From positions 2,418,001 through 2,482,000 of the forward strand of contig NZ_CP102381.1 of assembly GCF_029201445.1 (NCBI RefSeq): a stretch of DNA of 64,000 nt. The letters are read 5' to 3'. Positions 8,196 through 17,017 of the stretch are shown here, piece after piece (position 1 is the first letter of the stretch; each line of letters opens with the position of its first letter). The notes under the pieces were generated by a model. The model did not search any database and was not told the DNA's origin. It was given only the letters and a program-made list of their open reading frames with translations. This DNA comes from Thiomicrorhabdus lithotrophica. GTDB taxonomy: Bacteria > Pseudomonadota > Gammaproteobacteria > Thiomicrospirales > Thiomicrospiraceae. Made by a program: the position numbers and the translations under genes.

Positions 8196-9080
8196 ATGAC
8201 TATTACAACTTACCCTCAAGGTAATCAGGCAACAAGCTTACCTTCAGTACATGCGTTGTCTAGCCAGCTAGTTCCAGGCCAAAACCTGGAAACTTATTTG
8301 CACACAATTCAAAGTGTTCAAAAATTAACGGCTGAAGAAGAAAACGCCTTAGCTGAAAAATTATATTATCAAGAAGATGTTGAAGCGGCTCGTCAGCTGA
8401 TTTTATCTTCATTACGCTATGTTGTGCCTGTCGCTCGCTCATATAGCGGTTACGGCTTACCTCTTGGCGATATCATCCAAGAAGGTAATATCGGTTTAAT
8501 GAAAGCGGTTAAACGTTTTAACCCAGAAGAGAACGTTCGTTTAATGACGTTTGCGGTTCACTGGATTCGTGCAGAAATTAATGAGTACGTGATTAAAAAT
8601 TGGCGCATTGTTAAAACGGCTACAACCAAAGCTCAGCGTAAATTATTTTTTAAGCTTCGTAGCACTAAGAAATCTTTAGAGTGGTTTAACGATAAAGATG
8701 CTGATACGGTTGCTGAAGAATTGGGCGTAACCCGTAAAGATGTTCTAGAGATGGAAACACGGCTTTATGGTAAAGATTTGCCAGTGGATATGTCTGCAGA
8801 TGACGATGAAAACACAACGTTTCCGATATTAATCAGTCAAGAAGCGGACCCTGAAACAGCATTAGTTAAGCAAAACTATGCCGACTATGAAATGGCGCGA
8901 ATGCAGCAAGCATTAGCGACTTTAGATGATCGTAGTCGTAGTATTTTGCAGCAGCGTTGGTTAACAGAAGATAAAGTCGGTTTAAAAGCTTTATCTGAAG
9001 AGTTTGGTGTTTCAATGGAACGTATTCGTCAGATTGAAGCTCAAGCGTTAAATAAATTAAAAAACCAATTGATTGCTTAA
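8196..9080 (+). CDS. rpoH: RNA polymerase sigma-32 factor RpoH
   Basis: Heat-shock sigma factor, 294 residues. Region 2 includes YVVPVARSYSGYGLPLGDII and FAVHWIRAEINEYV; the RpoH box reads QRKLFFKLR; region 4.2 ends EFGVSMERIRQIEAQALNKL. A longer frame opens at 8133, but that codon lies inside the CIRCE spacer and has no ribosome site, whereas ATG 8196 is preceded by TGGAGTG and gives the normal N-terminus. The CIRCE element implies repression by HrcA, so chaperone titration of HrcA would add a second control layer to the heat-shock response. It is transcribed alone. Confidence 0.96.
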   Translation: MTITTYPQGNQATSLPSVHALSSQLVPGQNLETYLHTIQSVQKLTAEEENALAEKLYYQEDVEAARQLILSSLRYVVPVARSYSGYGLPLGDIIQEGNIGLMKAVKRFNPEENVRLMTFAVHWIRAEINEYVIKNWRIVKTATTKAQRKLFFKLRSTKKSLEWFNDKDADTVAEELGVTRKDVLEMETRLYGKDLPVDMSADDDENTTFPILISQEADPETALVKQNYADYEMARMQQALATLDDRSRSILQQRWLTEDKVGLKALSEEFGVSMERIRQIEAQALNKLKNQLIA

Positions 9081-9110
9081 TCTTTCCCATTTCATGAATA
9101 TGAAATACCC

Positions 9111-9142
9111 AAAAAGGCCTGTTTACTAACAGGCCTTTTTGC
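9111..9142 (+). terminator. Rho-independent terminator after rpoH
   Basis: Perfect 13-bp stem (9111-9123 with 9128-9140) with a four-base loop TACT and terminal T run. The stem contains the same AGGCCT core as the iterated palindrome. Confidence 0.92.
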
Positions 9143-9438
9143 TTTTAAATGGTTCTATAACAGACCGAATACAACAACAAAGCTCCGTGTATTTTCAATC
9201 GCTGCATTTGTGACCACTATTATCGGCCATGTTATATCATTGAAGGTAAACCAAGTATTTTAGTTTATCGACACCTGTTCATATCACAGTGCCAGCTTAA
9301 ACAGAGTTATCGAACCTAGTCGAAAATTTAGCAAATTCATTATTAATAGCCAATTATGTGTATAACGGAATAAATTACTATACAATATCTATACTTTAGT
9401 TATACAAAAAATTAATTAAAAATCACTTTGGAGTTTAC
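9143..9438. other. Intergenic region before ovoA
   Basis: About 300 AT-rich bases with no credible gene or structured element. TTTGGAG at 9428-9434 is the ovoA ribosome site; the promoter probably lies in the AT-rich stretch 9360-9420 but cannot be fixed by eye. Confidence 0.4.
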
Positions 9439-11568
9439 ATGTTACAAAAAGAGGATCTTATCGCTCAGCCTTTGATTATTAACCAGGGTGATGTCGAAGC
9501 CAAGCGACGAGAAATAAAAGCCTACTTTAATCAAACTTACGATAGTTACGAAACTCTGTTTGAAACATTAAAATCCGATACTGCATTCTATGAGCGTCCT
9601 TGCTCTTTAAGACACCCTCTCATCTTTTATTTTGGTCATACCGCGACTTTTTTTACCAATAAATTAGTGTTAGCTAAATTATTACCCGGCCGTATCAACC
9701 CTGCGATTGAATCTATGTGTGCCATTGGTGTGGATGAAATGTCATGGGATGACCTAGATGAAACTCATTACGACTGGCCAAGCGCCGATGCCGTTAGAAA
9801 TTACCGTAATGAAGTCAGGCAAGCCGTTAACCAGTTAATTGATGAAGTCGAATTTAGCATTCCGATAGATTGGCAAAGCCCAATGTGGCCTATCCTCATG
9901 GGAATAGAACACGAACGTATACACCTTGAAACCTCTTCAGTGTTAATCCGCCAGCTGCCAATCACATCAGTGCAATCACATGCACTATTTCCAGTTTGCC
10001 CTAATTCTGGCAAAGCGCCTGCAAATGCGCTTATTGATGTGCCTGCTGGTGAAATTTCTATCAAACATGAAGATCCTGCACCCGTCTATGGCTGGGATAA
10101 TGAATATGGACAACATCATGCAACTGTTAATGGGTTTAAAGCGGCTTCTTTTTTGGTCTCTAACCAAGAGTATTTAGAATTTGTTGAAGCAGGTGGTTAT
10201 GACAAGGCAGAATACTGGAATGATGAAGGAGATCAATGGCGTAAGTATACCCCTGTTAAACACCCTACTTTTTGGGTTAAGAATGACCAGGCCTGGTATC
10301 TTCGCTGTATGACAGAAGAAATTCCAATGCCTTGGAATTGGCCAGTAGAAGTCAATCAATTAGAAGCACACGCTTTTTGCCAATGGAAATCTCAGCAAAC
10401 TGGAAAACCGATTCGCCTACCAAGTGAAGACGAATACCTACGCTTGCGTGAACACAGTCAGGCCTTAAACTTTACCCATCAAGCAAATTGGAATTTGCAA
10501 CAATATGCCTCATCTACTCCAGTTGATGCAAACAACACGGGAGGCTTTTTTGATGTTTTAGGCAATGTTTGGCAATGGACAGAAACGCCTATTTATCCGT
10601 TTGAAGGATTTAAAGTACATCCTCTCTATGATGACTTTACCATGCCGACTTTTGATAACAAGCATAACATCTTCACTGGTGGAAGTTGGATATCAACAGG
10701 CAATGAAATTAACGGCCATTCACGTTATGCCTTCCGCCGCCATTTCTTTCAACATGCCGGTTTTCGCTATATAGAATCAGATTCTAGTATTCAGACCGAA
10801 TTTTCTACCTATGAAACCGATCACTCCGTATCTCAGTATTGTGAATTTCATTATGGGGATGAGTATTTTGGAGTAGAAAACTTTGCTAAGGCTTATGCAA
10901 ACATTGCAATTGAGACCATTAAAAAAGACCCTGATTTTACCAATAAAACGGGTTTAAGCGTTCTTGAAGTCGGTTGTTCGGTAGGCCGTGCAAGTTTTGA
11001 ATTAGCAAAACATTTTAACGAAGTGACAGGCCTGGATTTTTCTGCTCGTTTTATTCAAGTTGCAAACCAACTTCAAGAAAGTGATTCTGTTCGCTACAGC
11101 ATACCGGTAGAAGGTGAAATTATGGACTTTAAGTCTCAATCGCTTTCCAATCTAAATTTAGCCGACACCGCCAAACGCTGTCAGTTTATGCAACAAGATG
11201 CTACTAACATGAAATCGCATTTTACAGGGTATGACATGGTGGTTGCCATTAACTTAATTGACCGTCTATACGAGCCTGCAAAATTTTTAGAGATGGTTCA
11301 CCAACGCTTAAATTCCAAAGGTCTATTACTGATTGGATCCCCTTACACTTGGCTGGAAGAATTCACCAACAAATCACATTGGCTAGGAGGATATAAAGAT
11401 AGTCAAAGTGGAGAAAACATTACAACATTAGAAGGCTTACATGCAATACTGGACAAAGAATTTGAATTGGTAAAAGCCCCATTTGATGTGCCATTTGTTA
11501 TTAGAGAAACCCACCGAAAATATCAACATACGGTCTCAGAATTTATAATATGGAAAAAAATTACATAA
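9439..11568 (+). CDS. ovoA: 5-histidylcysteine sulfoxide synthase / N-methyltransferase OvoA
   Basis: Three-domain iron enzyme of ovothiol A synthesis, 709 residues. An N-terminal DinB-like domain carries the iron motif HERIHLE (His158, His162, Glu164). A formylglycine-generating-enzyme-like sulfoxide synthase domain (about 195-450) follows, with GGFFDVLGNVWQWTETP and FTGGSWISTG. The C-terminal SAM methyltransferase (about 475-705) has VLEVGCSVGRASFEL near residue 507. It joins cysteine to histidine C5 with O2, and the last domain N-methylates the imidazole. It overlaps or abuts ovoB downstream. An exact ACCAGGCCTGGT copy lies in frame at 10286. The fused methyltransferase argues against EgtB (ergothioneine). 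Confidence 0.93.
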   Translation: MLQKEDLIAQPLIINQGDVEAKRREIKAYFNQTYDSYETLFETLKSDTAFYERPCSLRHPLIFYFGHTATFFTNKLVLAKLLPGRINPAIESMCAIGVDEMSWDDLDETHYDWPSADAVRNYRNEVRQAVNQLIDEVEFSIPIDWQSPMWPILMGIEHERIHLETSSVLIRQLPITSVQSHALFPVCPNSGKAPANALIDVPAGEISIKHEDPAPVYGWDNEYGQHHATVNGFKAASFLVSNQEYLEFVEAGGYDKAEYWNDEGDQWRKYTPVKHPTFWVKNDQAWYLRCMTEEIPMPWNWPVEVNQLEAHAFCQWKSQQTGKPIRLPSEDEYLRLREHSQALNFTHQANWNLQQYASSTPVDANNTGGFFDVLGNVWQWTETPIYPFEGFKVHPLYDDFTMPTFDNKHNIFTGGSWISTGNEINGHSRYAFRRHFFQHAGFRYIESDSSIQTEFSTYETDHSVSQYCEFHYGDEYFGVENFAKAYANIAIETIKKDPDFTNKTGLSVLEVGCSVGRASFELAKHFNEVTGLDFSARFIQVANQLQESDSVRYSIPVEGEIMDFKSQSLSNLNLADTAKRCQFMQQDATNMKSHFTGYDMVVAINLIDRLYEPAKFLEMVHQRLNSKGLLLIGSPYTWLEEFTNKSHWLGGYKDSQSGENITTLEGLHAILDKEFELVKAPFDVPFVIRETHRKYQHTVSEFIIWKKIT
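10286..10297. repeat. Iterated palindrome ACCAGGCCTGGT, exact copy
   Basis: Inside ovoA; read in frame as Asp-Gln-Ala-Trp. Confidence 0.9.
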
Positions 11569-11636
11569 ATACTGTTACAATGTCGCTCAATGATGAATCG
11601 TCACCTATTTTGGTGACAGAAAATGAAGAAGCGACC

Positions 11637-12827
11637 ATGTTTAATTTCAACCTACCCATTTCTAGAGTCGGCACGCACGCTGAAAAATATGATTTACGTA
11701 AACAAGTGTTTGGTACTGAAGACGTTCTACCTATGTGGGTGGCAGATATGGATCTGCCTACCCCACCTTTTGTATTAAACGCCATAAAATCCCGCTTAAA
11801 CCATACTTTACTCGGTTATACACATACACCTGACTCGGTTTATCAAGCCATTATTGATTGGCAAAAACAGCATGCATACTCAGTAGATAAGTCGCAGATT
11901 GTCTTTACCCATAATGTCGCTAATGGTTTTTTTATGGCGGTTTCTGGTTTAACCAGGCCTGGTGACTCTGTTTTAGTTCAACTACCAATTTATCCGCCCT
12001 TTATTAAAGCGCCCAAATTACATGATAGAACACTAGTAGAAGCACCATTACAACTGGTAGATAACCGTTATGAAATAGACTTTGATGCATTTGAAAAAGC
12101 CATTGTGGATAACTCTGTAAAACTGTTTTTACTCTGCAATCCACAAAATCCATCAGGTCGTGTTTGGCAAGAAAGCGAACTGCATATACTTGCTGAGATC
12201 TGTTTAAAACACAATGTGATTATTGTTTCTGATGAGATTCATTCTGACATGGTCTATGCACCGCATAAACATGTTCCTATCGCTTCACTTTCTGAACAGA
12301 TTGCTAACATTACCGTGACCTTAAGCTCACCAGGCAAGACGTTTAATTTAGGTGGGTTGCAAATCGGTTACGCCATTATTGCTAACCCCAAACTAAAAGC
12401 AGACTACCTTAAAATCTGTCAACAAAATTCCATTGATAGCCTTAATCTGTTTGGGCAAATTGCCTTAAGTGCCGCCTATACTCAACAAGGTCAACAGTGG
12501 CGCGATGAGCTTCTTATTCATTTTTCTCATAACATTGATACATTAGAAAACTTTTTTGCCAAAGAGTTCCCTAAGGTAAAAGTCATGCGGCCTGAAGCTT
12601 CATACTTAGTGTGGTTAGACTTTAGGGAGATGTTTCGTTCACATCAGCAATTAAAAGAGTGGCTTATCAATAAAGCTAAATTAGGCTTAAATGATGGGGA
12701 AAGTTTTGGTGGGGAAAGCCATGCTGGCACAGGTTTTATGAGAATAAATCTAGCCGTTGCAAAACCAGTATTAGAACAAGCTTTAAGACAGTTAAAGCAG
12801 GCAAAGTATAGCTTACCTGCTTTATAA
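11637..12827 (+). CDS. ovoB: PLP-dependent C-S lyase, probable 5-histidylcysteine sulfoxide lyase OvoB
   Basis: Fold-type I PLP enzyme of the MalY/PatB cystathionine beta-lyase family, about 396 residues from ATG 11637. Visible: DVLPMWVADMDLPTPPFV near the N-terminus, CNPQNPSGRVW, SDEIHSDMVY, and SPGKTFNLGG with the PLP lysine near residue 233. Directly following ovoA, it very probably cleaves the histidylcysteine sulfoxide to release 5-thiohistidine, ammonia and pyruvate. The frame is open back to 11550, overlapping ovoA by 19 bases. ATG 11637 was chosen because the family starts at MFxF and GAAGAAG precedes it; 11580 is an alternative. Confidence 0.88.
   Translation: MFNFNLPISRVGTHAEKYDLRKQVFGTEDVLPMWVADMDLPTPPFVLNAIKSRLNHTLLGYTHTPDSVYQAIIDWQKQHAYSVDKSQIVFTHNVANGFFMAVSGLTRPGDSVLVQLPIYPPFIKAPKLHDRTLVEAPLQLVDNRYEIDFDAFEKAIVDNSVKLFLLCNPQNPSGRVWQESELHILAEICLKHNVIIVSDEIHSDMVYAPHKHVPIASLSEQIANITVTLSSPGKTFNLGGLQIGYAIIANPKLKADYLKICQQNSIDSLNLFGQIALSAAYTQQGQQWRDELLIHFSHNIDTLENFFAKEFPKVKVMRPEASYLVWLDFREMFRSHQQLKEWLINKAKLGLNDGESFGGESHAGTGFMRINLAVAKPVLEQALRQLKQAKYSLPAL
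11952..11963. repeat. Iterated palindrome ACCAGGCCTGGT, exact copy
   Basis: Inside ovoB, read as Thr-Arg-Pro-Gly, the least used of the three frames. Confidence 0.9.
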
Positions 12828-12830
12828 AAT

Positions 12831-12906
12831 TGGTACAGCCACGAGGACTCGAACCCCGAACAGCCCCTTAGGAGGGGGCAGTTATATCCTGTTTAACTAT
12901 GGCCGC
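12831..12906 (-). tRNA. tRNA-Arg (anticodon CCU)
   Basis: 76 nt with encoded CCA. Acceptor GCGGCCA pairs with TGGCTGT; D stem GTTA/TAAC with GG in the loop; anticodon stem GCCCC/GGGGC around CTCCTAA, anticodon CCU; T arm CGGGG-TTCGAGT-CCTCG. It reads AGG codons. It lies convergent to ovoB, only three bases after its stop. Confidence 0.95.
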
Positions 12907-12929
12907 ATAAAATAACGTTTTATGAACGT

Positions 12930-13469
12930 TTAGTCAGGTTGGTCAAGCGCACCTAAACGCGCCACTTGATATTCACCAGACTGGGTGTCTAGTGTATAAA
13001 TATTAAAGTTGGTGTCAATATCAAACCCTTCTAAACGTGACGCATAGTTGGTTGATAAACTTCCTTCAGGCGAATGCACTCGGTGAAAAACATAAGGCTG
13101 CCAGCCTAAAATAGCCGCACCATCATAGATTTTTTGACTGTTATGATAGATTGCATCGGCAGTCACTTCAAAGTTTTCAACTTGGCCGTGCTTTTCAGAG
13201 TAAAGCTGAACCAGCCTACGCCCCTGATGCACAACCAACTTATCCTCTTGGTCAGTATGCATATACCAGTACCAGGTATCATCCCCTTCAATCAATGGGC
13301 TTTTACCACCCGGTTCATGCATAACCAAATCCACACCCGATAAATCTTCCACAACACCTTCAACCGCAAAAAACGCAACATTGGGCGTGGTTCTCAAGGT
13401 TTTAAGTGGCAGGATAAAACATAAATCTTCAATATAAATACTTTTACGACCGACTTCTGGCGAAAGCAT
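12930..13469 (-). CDS. Conserved-looking protein of unknown function
   Basis: I do not recognise this 179-residue soluble protein. It has no signal peptide or membrane segment and many aromatic residues (DDTWYWYMHTDQ, GWQPYVFHRVHSPEG), suggesting a compact beta-rich domain. ATG 13469 was chosen because GAGGTG stands five bases upstream; an in-frame start at 13520 would add 17 residues. It is the last gene of a minus-strand run aroK - aroB - mutarotase, 103 bases after the mutarotase, so it may be co-transcribed. It ends 24 bases before the tRNA-Arg gene on the same strand. Confidence 0.7.
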   Translation of the reverse strand: MLSPEVGRKSIYIEDLCFILPLKTLRTTPNVAFFAVEGVVEDLSGVDLVMHEPGGKSPLIEGDDTWYWYMHTDQEDKLVVHQGRRLVQLYSEKHGQVENFEVTADAIYHNSQKIYDGAAILGWQPYVFHRVHSPEGSLSTNYASRLEGFDIDTNFNIYTLDTQSGEYQVARLGALDQPD

Positions 13470-13572
13470 TGAACACCTCATTTTTTTAATCATGTAACAG
13501 GAACTAGCAACTTTAAACATTCGCTAGTGAAAATGAAGCATCGCCGTTGATGCATTAAGTTAAATAAAATTT

Positions 13573-14466
13573 TTACAGCGGTTTAACTAAATATTGAACA
13601 CTCAGCATGTGCTCAGCTTTAGCGGGTAAAGTAATAAAATCTTCCAAAACATTACCACTTTCTACGCAAGCGAAATCTAACCAGGCCTGGTCATCTATAT
13701 CAGCAAACCCTTTAACAATTTCAGGGCCAGGATTCCACACCACACTCGATTGAGAATTACGCTTGTGAATCACAATTTGACGTTCATTATCGGCATCAAC
13801 AATCGAAACTGTTCCTGTTTGATTCAGATAAACAGAATCTTTAGGCGGGTTTAAAACCACCACATCAGTTTGAATTTCTGCTGGCGCATTATCAACTAAC
13901 TTGTCTAGATGAGTACTTTGTTCTAAACCTTTAATCTGCATACCAATAGGATTTGCTACCGAAAAATAGGTATGTAGAGCTTCAGTAATATCAACACTTT
14001 CATCGCTTAAATTTGCAGAGATTAATGTTAAGGTTAAGCTCGCCCCTACTTCAACACACAGCTTTAATTTAAAAACATGTGGCCATTGTTCAAGCGTTTT
14101 TTCATTTGATTCACACGCTAATAAAACACGAGTTTCACCTGTATCTAGGTGCGCTGCCTTTTCCACAGTCCAAACCATGCTACGCACAAAACCGTGCGCT
14201 GGCAGGCCTGGTTGCTTTGCTCCACCAAACCAAGGCCAGCATATTGGCACACCACCACGAATAGGTTTTGAACCATCATAAATAGCCGAATCACTTACCC
14301 ACAGCAAGTCTTTTTGACCTTTAGGAATAAAGCTCAGAACCGAACCACCCATAGTGGTAATGGTTGCTTTGGCAAACTGATTGTCTATCTCAATTAACTC
14401 TACCGCTTCACGAGTTGTAAATTGAATACCATCAACAGAGAATTGTTCTTGATAAGTTGTTGCCAT
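13573..14466 (-). CDS. D-hexose-6-phosphate mutarotase (YeaD family)
   Basis: Aldose-1-epimerase-like beta-sandwich enzyme, 297 residues, which interconverts the anomers of hexose 6-phosphates. Family signatures are present: PIRGGVPICWPWFG (about 70-83) with a substrate-phosphate arginine, PAHGFVRSMVW, and EALHTYFSV in which Glu and His form the active site; FVVWNPG-like SSVVWNPGPE comes later. It lies between aroB and an unknown gene. The gene carries two palindrome copies (13680 exact, encoding Gln-Ala-Trp; 14203 near-exact). Confidence 0.88.
   Translation of the reverse strand: MATTYQEQFSVDGIQFTTREAVELIEIDNQFAKATITTMGGSVLSFIPKGQKDLLWVSDSAIYDGSKPIRGGVPICWPWFGGAKQPGLPAHGFVRSMVWTVEKAAHLDTGETRVLLACESNEKTLEQWPHVFKLKLCVEVGASLTLTLISANLSDESVDITEALHTYFSVANPIGMQIKGLEQSTHLDKLVDNAPAEIQTDVVVLNPPKDSVYLNQTGTVSIVDADNERQIVIHKRNSQSSVVWNPGPEIVKGFADIDDQAWLDFACVESGNVLEDFITLPAKAEHMLSVQYLVKPL
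13680..13691. repeat. Iterated palindrome ACCAGGCCTGGT, exact copy
   Basis: Inside the mutarotase gene, read on minus as Asp-Gln-Ala-Trp-Leu. Confidence 0.9.
14203..14212. repeat. Iterated palindrome, 10-bp variant (CAGGCCTGGT)
   Basis: Second copy in the mutarotase gene; read on minus as Pro-Gly-Leu-Pro. Confidence 0.7.
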
Positions 14467-14504
14467 AATTTACGCTCCTTAAAAGCCGTTAGAGTGAACA
14501 GCAA

Positions 14505-15587
14505 TCAACGCCAATTAGTTAACGTTTGCTCTAAAAATTCCTGAGGGTAATCACCCGTAACGTAAGCCTTACCAATAGACTTCAGCAGAACTAAACGAAC
14601 GGTTCCAGCTTGTACTTTTTTATCGCCTGCCATTAAATCTAAGAATTTATCATTACTCATTTCGTCAACCGAAGGGGGTAACACAGGTAATTTAGCGCGT
14701 TCAAACAGGGCTTGAATTCGTGTTTCATCTTCTTGTGTTAGATTACCCAATAGCTTTGACATATAAACCGCTTGCATGGAACCAGCACTGACACCTTCAC
14801 CATGCAACCAATTGCCGTAACCCATGCCTGCTTCAATCGCATGGCCAAAGGTATGGCCTAAATTAAATAGCGCACGCATACCCGCTTCTTTTTCATCTTT
14901 AGCCACAATATCGGCTTTATCCTGGCAAGAACGTTCAATCGCAAAAGAGAGTGCTTCTGGTTCACGGTTTAGCATTTTTTCAATATTCGCTTCTAACCAT
15001 TCGAAGAATTCTGGATCTTGAATCAAACCATATTTAATCACTTCTGCCAGGCCTGCTGACAACTGACGATCTTCTAAAGTGTTTAAGGTTTCGGTATCAA
15101 TCACTACACATTCAGGTTGGTGAAAAGCACCAATCATATTTTTACCCAGCGGATGGTTCACACCTGTCTTACCACCTACAGATGAATCTACCTGAGACAA
15201 AAGTGTTGTTGGCATTTGAATAAAGTTCACACCACGCTGAAATGCAGCCGCTGCAAAACCGGTCATATCGCCAATCACACCGCCACCTAAAGCGACTAAA
15301 GTACAACTTCTATCAAATCGTTGACCAATCAACTCGTCAAACACTAAGTTTAAGGTTTCTAATGTTTTATAGTTTTCACCATCTGGTAACACCACCGACT
15401 TAACATTAAATTCTGCAAACGCGGCCTTACACTTTTCCAGATAGAGTGGTGCAACCGTTGTATTGGTCACAATCAAAACTTGCTGACCTTTTACATAAGG
15501 CTTTACCAGCTCGGCATTACCCATTAACCCTTGGCCAATAAAAATAGGATAACTTCTATCCCCTAATTCAACTTGTAATGTTTTCAC
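14505..15587 (-). CDS. aroB: 3-dehydroquinate synthase AroB
   Basis: NAD- and zinc-dependent second step of the shikimate pathway (DAHP to 3-dehydroquinate), 360 residues, normal length. NAD-binding DGENYKTLE (about 70-78) and [13 protein letters not shown] (101-113), [19 protein letters not shown], the zinc ligand Glu in [10 protein letters not shown], and the histidines of [12 protein letters not shown] and LHGEGVSAG are all visible. It lies 50 bases after aroK on the same strand, the classical aroK-aroB pair. A half-degenerate palindrome copy is at 15047. Confidence 0.97.
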   Translation of the reverse strand: MKTLQVELGDRSYPIFIGQGLMGNAELVKPYVKGQQVLIVTNTTVAPLYLEKCKAAFAEFNVKSVVLPDGENYKTLETLNLVFDELIGQRFDRSCTLVALGGGVIGDMTGFAAAAFQRGVNFIQMPTTLLSQVDSSVGGKTGVNHPLGKNMIGAFHQPECVVIDTETLNTLEDRQLSAGLAEVIKYGLIQDPEFFEWLEANIEKMLNREPEALSFAIERSCQDKADIVAKDEKEAGMRALFNLGHTFGHAIEAGMGYGNWLHGEGVSAGSMQAVYMSKLLGNLTQEDETRIQALFERAKLPVLPPSVDEMSNDKFLDLMAGDKKVQAGTVRLVLLKSIGKAYVTGDYPQEFLEQTLTNWR

Positions 15588-15637
15588 TGAGTCTTCTCTT
15601 AAATTTCTTGAATTAACGTTTATTTATATCGCCAAAG

Positions 15638-16162
15638 TTACACAATTTTCTCTGACTCTAAGCGGTCAATAATCTGTTTAACAACACGGTGAACCGGTAC
15701 TTGCTGAGTTTCAATCACTAAATCAGCCATCTCTAAATACCACGGCTCACGTCTCTCCATTAAGTCCTTTAAAACCTGTGCTGGATTACCGGTTTGCAGT
15801 AACGGACGATTACGATCATGCCTGGTTCTCTGAATCAAAGCTTCAACAGGCGATTTCAAATACACCACAAAACCGCGTGTACGAAGATGCTGTCGATTTG
15901 ATTCAGTTTCAACCACCCCACCACCTGTTGCTAAAACAACCTCTGATTTTAGGGAAAGCTCATCAATCATCAATGCTTCACGATTACGGAATCCCTGCTC
16001 ACCTTCAATGTCAAAAATCATCGGAATAGTAGCACCCGTTTTCGCTTCAATTTCATGATCACTATCAACAAATTGATAATGTAGCTTTTCGGCTAATAAT
16101 TTACCTACGGTAGACTTACCCGCCCCCATTGGTCCAACTAAAAATATACTTTCTTTATGCAT
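15638..16162 (-). CDS. aroK: Shikimate kinase AroK
   Basis: Phosphorylates shikimate at O3 using ATP; 174 residues. P-loop GPMGAGKST near residue 11, shikimate-binding DSDHEIE with Asp, [10 protein letters not shown], and the GGGVVE loop. A GTG-initiated frame starts at 16210, but ATG 16162 with TGAG upstream gives the normal N-terminus two or three residues before the first strand, so it was chosen. It is first gene of the aroK - aroB - mutarotase run and divergent from the ABC operon. Confidence 0.96.
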   Translation of the reverse strand: MHKESIFLVGPMGAGKSTVGKLLAEKLHYQFVDSDHEIEAKTGATIPMIFDIEGEQGFRNREALMIDELSLKSEVVLATGGGVVETESNRQHLRTRGFVVYLKSPVEALIQRTRHDRNRPLLQTGNPAQVLKDLMERREPWYLEMADLVIETQQVPVHRVVKQIIDRLESEKIV

Positions 16163-16318
16163 AAACTCATTATAAAGTATTTTCGTATTTTGCCTTAATT
16201 TATACCGCACTAAATTAACAAAAATTTATTTCTTTCAATAAAGAAGAATACAATAACCTTGTTAAACGCCATCTTCAAAAAGGCCCATCACTTTCACCAC
16301 GACAAAAAGGAAACAGGT

Positions 16319-17017
16319 ATGAAGATTGTTGAAGCTTTAAATCTGACTAAATCATACGAAATGGGCGGTGAAACCGTTAATGCCATTCAAGATGTTGATT
16401 TTGTCATTAACAGTGGCGCTTTTGTTTCTTTTGTTGGTCCTTCTGGCAGTGGTAAAAGCACTTTACTGAACATGATTGGCTGTTTAGATAAACCCTCTAA
16501 GGGCTCCCTTAAAGTAGATGGGGTTGATATCAGCACCCTAAACCGTCAACAGGCGGCTAAATTTCGTGGCGAAACCATAGGATTCATCTTTCAAGATTTT
16601 AACCTTATCCCCGTCCTGACTGTTGCTGAAAACATTGAGTACCCACTTCTAATGGTTCAAAACTGGCCGACCAATGAACGCCAGCAACGAGTCAAGACAT
16701 TAATGGAAGCGGTTGGTATTGGGGACCAAGCGAATAAATTTCCACATCAACTTTCAGGTGGTCAAAAACAGCGTGTTGCTGTCGCTCGAGCTTTAGCTTC
16801 TAAAGCAAAATTAATTCTTGCCGATGAGCCAACCGCAAACTTAGATCATGACACAGCATTTCGTATTATTGATTTAATGAAAGCGATGCGTAATGAGTTT
16901 GATACCACTTTTATCTTCTCCACCCACGACACTAAAATCATGGATTCAGCCGAGAGCCTTTTCACTTTAGAAGATGGCAAGCTCTCACAGAAGATTCAAG
17001 GAGGACAAGTGCGATGA
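16319..17017 (+). CDS. ABC transporter ATP-binding protein (LolD/MacB type)
   Basis: A 232-residue ATPase of the LolD/MacB/FtsE class. Walker A GPSGSGKST (about 41-49), Q-loop FIFQDFNLIP, signature LSGGQKQRVAVARAL and Walker B LILADEPTANLD are intact. An open frame begins at 16259, but ATG 16319 has AAGGA eight bases upstream and the standard MKIVEALNLTKSY start. It overlaps the permease by ATGA. Subunit order and downstream periplasmic and outer-membrane partners point to mechanotransmission at the envelope rather than uptake. Confidence 0.92.
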   Translation: MKIVEALNLTKSYEMGGETVNAIQDVDFVINSGAFVSFVGPSGSGKSTLLNMIGCLDKPSKGSLKVDGVDISTLNRQQAAKFRGETIGFIFQDFNLIPVLTVAENIEYPLLMVQNWPTNERQQRVKTLMEAVGIGDQANKFPHQLSGGQKQRVAVARALASKAKLILADEPTANLDHDTAFRIIDLMKAMRNEFDTTFIFSTHDTKIMDSAESLFTLEDGKLSQKIQGGQVR

